From Paracoccaceae bacterium (GTDB taxonomy: Bacteria; Pseudomonadota; Alphaproteobacteria; Rhodobacterales; Rhodobacteraceae), in the NCBI GenBank assembly GCA_030758115.1, contig JANREX010000085.1, forward strand, positions 1,655 through 65,654: DNA of 64,000 nt, given 5' to 3'. Below are positions 60,808 through 64,000 of the stretch, piece by piece. The translations under genes and the position numbers were made by a program. Numbering within the stretch: position 1 is the first letter of the stretch; each line of letters begins with the position of its first letter. The notes below the pieces were generated by a model. The model did not search any database. It had not been told where the DNA came from and saw only the letters and a list, made by a program, of their open reading frames with translations.

Positions 60808-61068
60808 TCATGCGCCGATCATTGCCTCCGCCAGCGCGATCCACAGCGGGATCGACAGGATCGCAACCGGCGTGCCCAGCCCGGTCGATGTGCCGACACA
60901 GGCCGAGGGATTGGCCGCGGGCAGGGCGGCGCGCAGGGTCGGCGGCCCCGAGACATCCGAACTCGACGAGGCCATGACCGCCAGCACCATGCCCCCGATC
61001 AGAAAGGCGAGGGTGGGTTGCTGGATCTGGGTCAGGATGGTGGTGGCGATATCGACGAGCGGGTCCAT
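60808..61068 (-). pseudogene. Internally deleted remnant of an SbtA-like (DUF897) permease
   Basis: An 86-residue frame. The first ~32 residues (ILTQIQQPTLAFLIGGMVLAV) look like the first helix of sodium-dependent bicarbonate (SbtA) permeases. The last ~40 (LRAALPAANPSACVGTSTGL, then IPLWIALAEAMIG) look like the C-terminal end of the same family. The ~200 residues usually between them are missing, with the junction near SSSSDVSGPP. I conclude a large in-frame deletion left a stub. The homology is from memory; a real small two-helix protein is the alternative. Confidence 0.5.
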
Positions 61069-61120
61069 GCGGGCATTCTCCTGATAGGGTGTCACAGGCT
61101 TGTGCCGCAGCTTGCGTTGA

Positions 61121-61171
61121 ATAAAAAATATATAGTTATTTCATTTATGTTCGTTTTTATAAATGTATAAA
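61121..61171. promoter_or_regulatory. AT-rich promoter-like island before the amidohydrolase gene
   Basis: A run of about 50 bases that is almost wholly A and T, containing an inverted repeat ATTTAT (61143-61148) and ATAAAT (61159-61164). It stands out in a GC-rich window and probably carries promoter elements for the M20 gene and possibly for the opposite strand. Confidence 0.4.
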
Positions 61172-61266
61172 CCTGCGCCGCCCCAAGGATCGAGGCTTGA
61201 GCAACGCAGGCGCGCCGACTAGCGTTCCGGCATGCCCGACACCCCCCGGATGACAAGGATTTGAGC

Positions 61267-62688
61267 ATGGCCAAGACGAACGAAAACCCGATCTGGTCCC
61301 ATGTGGACGCCAAGCGTGACGCCTTCATTGGCCTGGCTGACCGCGTGTTCGACATGCCGGAAATCGCCTATACCGAGGTAAGGTCCTGTGCCGAACATAC
61401 GGCGATGCTGCAGGCCGAGGGCTTCCGGGTCACGCAAGGCGTGGCCGGCATTCCCACCGCCGTCATCGGTGAGGCGGGGCAGGGTGGGCCTGTCATCGCG
61501 ATCCTTGGCGAATATGACGCGCTTCCGGGCCTCAGCCAGCAGCCTGGCCTGGCCGAGCCGCGGATGATCGACGCCTCGGGCTTTGGTCATGGCTGCGGGC
61601 ACAACCTGCTGGGATCGGCGGCGATGCTGGCGGCTGCAGCGGTGAAGGACTGGCTGGAGGCCGAGGGTATCGCCGGGACCGTTCGTTACTATGGCTGCCC
61701 CGCCGAAGAAGGGGGGGCCGCCAAGACCTACATGGTGCGTGATGGTCTGTTCGACGATGTGGATCTGGCGATCACCTGGCATCCGGCCAGTTTCAACGGT
61801 GTCGATGATGCGCGCTCGCTGGCCAATACGCGGATCGATTTCACCTTCACCGGCAAGGCCGCCCATGCCGCCGCCGCGCCGGAACTGGGACGCTCGGCGC
61901 TGGATGCGGTGGAGCTGATGAATATCGGTGTCAACTACATGCGCGAGCACATGCCCGATGATGCGCGGGTGCATTACGCCTATCTGGATGCGGGCGGCTC
62001 GGCGCCCAACGTGGTGCAGGCCAAGGCGACGGTGCGCCAACTGATCCGCGCCCGCGACCTCAAGGGGCTGGCCGATCTGGTGGCCCGCGTCCGCGCGATC
62101 GCCGATGGCGCCGCGCTGATGTCGGGCACCAAGGTCACCTCGCAGGTGTTTTCCGCCGTGTCGAACCTTGTGGGCAACCGCCCCCTGGAAGAGGCGATGC
62201 AAGCCGCCTTCGACAGCCTTGGCCCCGTGCCCTTCGACGAGGGCGATCTGGCCTTCGCCCGCGAGATACGCAAGACCCTGACGCCCGAGGATATCGCCGA
62301 CGTGTTCCACCGCCTCAGCATGAAGCCCGATTACGATCTGGCGCTGTGCAATTTCATCGCCCCCCTCGACCGGCCTTTTGCGGGCGGGATGGGATCGACC
62401 GATGTGGGCGATGTCAGCTGGGCCGTGCCAACGGTGCAGGCACGGGTGGCGACCGCCGCGATGGGCACGCCGCTGCACACGTGGCAACAGACCGCGCAGG
62501 GCAAGGCGCCTTTCGCTCACAAGGGCATGGTCCATGCGGCCAAGGTGATGGCGGCCACGGCACGGGCGACACTTCTTGACGACCGTCTGCGGGCGGCGGC
62601 GAGGAAGGCGCATCAAGACCACCTTGCGGCCTTCCCCTATGCCTGCCCGATCCCCGCCGAGACGCGCCCGCCGATCGCCGCCGAATAA
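61267..62688 (+). CDS. M20-family amidohydrolase, AbgB-like
   Basis: A 473-residue zinc peptidase or amidase. Metal-binding motifs are ILGEYDALPGLSQ, GHGCGHNLLGSAA and CPAEEGGAA; dimerisation-domain motif GKAAHAAAAPELGRSALD follows. It resembles AbgB, the p-aminobenzoyl-glutamate hydrolase subunit, and related N-acyl amino acid hydrolases. AAGGA lies 7 bases before ATG 61267; the track uses a TTG six bases earlier. No AbgA or AbgT partner is seen. Confidence 0.88.
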   Translation: MAKTNENPIWSHVDAKRDAFIGLADRVFDMPEIAYTEVRSCAEHTAMLQAEGFRVTQGVAGIPTAVIGEAGQGGPVIAILGEYDALPGLSQQPGLAEPRMIDASGFGHGCGHNLLGSAAMLAAAAVKDWLEAEGIAGTVRYYGCPAEEGGAAKTYMVRDGLFDDVDLAITWHPASFNGVDDARSLANTRIDFTFTGKAAHAAAAPELGRSALDAVELMNIGVNYMREHMPDDARVHYAYLDAGGSAPNVVQAKATVRQLIRARDLKGLADLVARVRAIADGAALMSGTKVTSQVFSAVSNLVGNRPLEEAMQAAFDSLGPVPFDEGDLAFAREIRKTLTPEDIADVFHRLSMKPDYDLALCNFIAPLDRPFAGGMGSTDVGDVSWAVPTVQARVATAAMGTPLHTWQQTAQGKAPFAHKGMVHAAKVMAATARATLLDDRLRAAARKAHQDHLAAFPYACPIPAETRPPIAAE

Positions 62689-62796
62689 GACGCGGCGCGG
62701 CACGAGGTGGGGCAGGGGCAGGCTTGATCCACATCATGGCCCTGGTGCCCGCTGCCGGGTCAAAGGGCGCAAGTTCACGGCAGCCGCATGGCGCAT

Positions 62797-63309
62797 GAAA
62801 CCCGCACCTGGCATGGCCTTCCTTGTCCTGATCCTTGCAGATACCGGACTTGGCGCGCTGCGCCTGCTGGATCAGCGGGCCGAGCGCGCGGAATGCAACA
62901 GGCCGGCAGGTCTGCAGCCCGCCGATCCGGTTCCATTCAGCCACCGGATGGTGGCAGGTCTGCCCGATCCGGCGCGCCGCTGCCGGGACCCGGTGTGGAC
63001 TGGACCGCCATCGATGACCGGACCGCGCGCGCGACCGTCCGGCATGACGGGCTGGAGCAGGCGGTCGATGTCATCCCGGGTCCCGAGGGCCGCCCCGTCG
63101 AGGTCCGTTTCCAACGCTGGCGCAACGCCAATCCCGACAGGCCGCATCGCCTGCAACCCTTTGGCGGCGACTTGTCCGACTTCCGCAAGGTGCAGGGCGA
63201 TCGGCTGCCATTCCGGGTCGAGACGGGCAACATGTTCGGCGCCGATGACCATTTCCCCTTTTTCCTGGCCGGGGTCTCGGCGATCCGTTTTCCGGGATGG
63301 CCGCCATGA
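62797..63309 (+). pseudogene. Decayed DUF6544-like gene (frameshift and internal deletion)
   Basis: Two frames carry parts of one apparent protein. From 62797 the frame MKPAPGMAFLVLILADTGLG gives a membrane anchor and FSHRMVAGLPDPARR, the usual start of DUF6544 proteins. From about 63000 another frame gives VDWTAIDDRTARATVRHDG to FPFFLAGVSAIRFPGWP, like their C-terminal half. The middle ~100 residues are missing. I read this as a pseudogene. The family assignment is from memory and moderate. Confidence 0.5.
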
Positions 63310-63355
63310 TGGTGCCTGTCTTGTGCGTGCATGCGGTTCCGCCTTTGGCACCAGC

Positions 63356-64000
63356 CTAAGGCGCTGCCTGTGCCGCCAGGTCCAGCGGCTTGCGGCCCAG
63401 CAGCAGCCAGAGCGCGAAGGCAAGTTCGGCAAGGATGCAGATCAGATAGGCTGGCTGAAACGCGGCCAGCGCCGCCGGGGCCGCGATGCGCAGCCCGCTG
63501 CCTGTCAGGTAGACAAGGCCCGCCAGGATGATCGCGCCCCCCAGTATGCGGACCTGCGCGCGCATCAGCAGCCTTCCGGTCAAAAGGCAGCAGACACCGA
63601 AGAAGACCAGCCCCATGTCATAGCTGACACCATGGCTCTGGATGGCGGCAAGGGCGCGAACCGGATCCGCCCCGGCCCAGCCAAGCGCGCCATGCAGGCC
63701 GGGCAGCGCGCTGCCGATGATCGCCGCCTGCACCAGCCGCATCGCCAGTGCGGCCAGCGCCAAATCCCGCCCAAGAGGAGCCAGCAGCCCGAACAGCAGC
63801 ACGCCCACCGCGACATCGGCAAGGGCCATGACCGTATCGGCCAACAGACCCATGCGGAACAGGGCCTCGTGCTGCACAAGGTTGCGGGCCGTCGCTTCGG
63901 CATCGGCGGGCAGGACCAGGGTGCCGCGCACATACCCTTCCGCCCAAAGGCCGCACATGATGATCACAAGGTAGAGAAGGCCAGCCAGCCGTGGTTGTGC
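63356..64000 (-). CDS. DUF4386 membrane protein (5' end outside window)
   Basis: The frame is open to the right edge: codons upstream of the track's ATG read AQPRLAGLLYLVII, the normal beginning of the first membrane helix of DUF4386 proteins, so the gene is cut by the window. The rest has about six helices and the family pattern AEGYVRGTLVLPADAEATA. Inner-membrane protein of unknown function. Confidence 0.8.
   Translation of the reverse strand, partial: AQPRLAGLLYLVIIMCGLWAEGYVRGTLVLPADAEATARNLVQHEALFRMGLLADTVMALADVAVGVLLFGLLAPLGRDLALAALAMRLVQAAIIGSALPGLHGALGWAGADPVRALAAIQSHGVSYDMGLVFFGVCCLLTGRLLMRAQVRILGGAIILAGLVYLTGSGLRIAAPAALAAFQPAYLICILAELAFALWLLLGRKPLDLAAQAAP

Overview
This window is from a GC-rich alphaproteobacterium, most likely a marine-type Rhodobacteraceae (Roseobacter-group relative). 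Three things point there: a cuyA-cuyZ/cuyR L-cysteate desulfonation locus of the type described in Ruegeria (Silicibacter) pomeroyi, a formate dehydrogenase accessory block (DUF4444, DUF6505, DUF6352, DUF3305, DUF3306) that I associate with this family, and several TRAP and LysR genes. No rRNA, tRNA, CRISPR array, phage or complete insertion sequence was seen. Most long entries in the ORF track are shadows in other frames.

Layout. 1-6.9 kb holds assorted chromosomal genes: an AsmA-family protein cut by the left edge, a DUF6782-type metallopeptidase, a pentapeptide-repeat protein, an unlinked ACR3 arsenite exporter, a class II HMG-CoA reductase, a cysteine hydrolase, a RidA relative and a small hypothetical. 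7.0-10.1 kb is a DevBCA-type ABC exporter operon. 10.3-12.2 kb holds an SMP-30-like lactonase and an SDR.

12.2-36.1 kb is a formate oxidation island. It contains two unrelated-in-architecture formate dehydrogenases. The first is a Tat-exported, cysteine-type respiratory enzyme (alpha, beta, cytochrome b gamma, a small Tat protein and a TorD chaperone) preceded by a block of poorly characterised accessory genes. The second is a cytosolic NAD-linked Fds-type enzyme in which the FdsG and FdsB parts are one polypeptide. Around them lie genes for loading molybdenum cofactor and Fe-S clusters: Mrp/ApbC, TusA-like, a MoeA fusion, MobB, MobA, FdhD and DUF2478. There is also a WD40-cytochrome c fusion that could carry electrons. 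Palindromic GTATAC elements sit at both promoters of the respiratory enzyme block, and a LysR-type box sits before the fds operon.

37-45.2 kb is a curli-like (type VIII secretion) locus. Three tandem genes encode very large curlin-repeat proteins (419-425 residues, far larger than classical CsgA). They converge on a minus-strand set: csgF and csgG, then a smaller curlin-repeat protein, a CsgH chaperone and an AprI/Inh-type protease inhibitor with an SH3 domain. No csgE or csgD is visible. This is the most unusual system in the window.

45.7-51.5 kb holds ordinary metabolic genes and an ammonium transporter. 51.7-60.7 kb is the cysteate operon, with a reductive-dehalogenase homologue as its apparent third gene, then two LysR regulators meeting tail to tail, a TRAP transporter and an alpha/beta hydrolase. 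60.8-64 kb holds an M20 amidohydrolase flanked by two decayed genes, then a DUF4386 membrane protein cut by the right edge.
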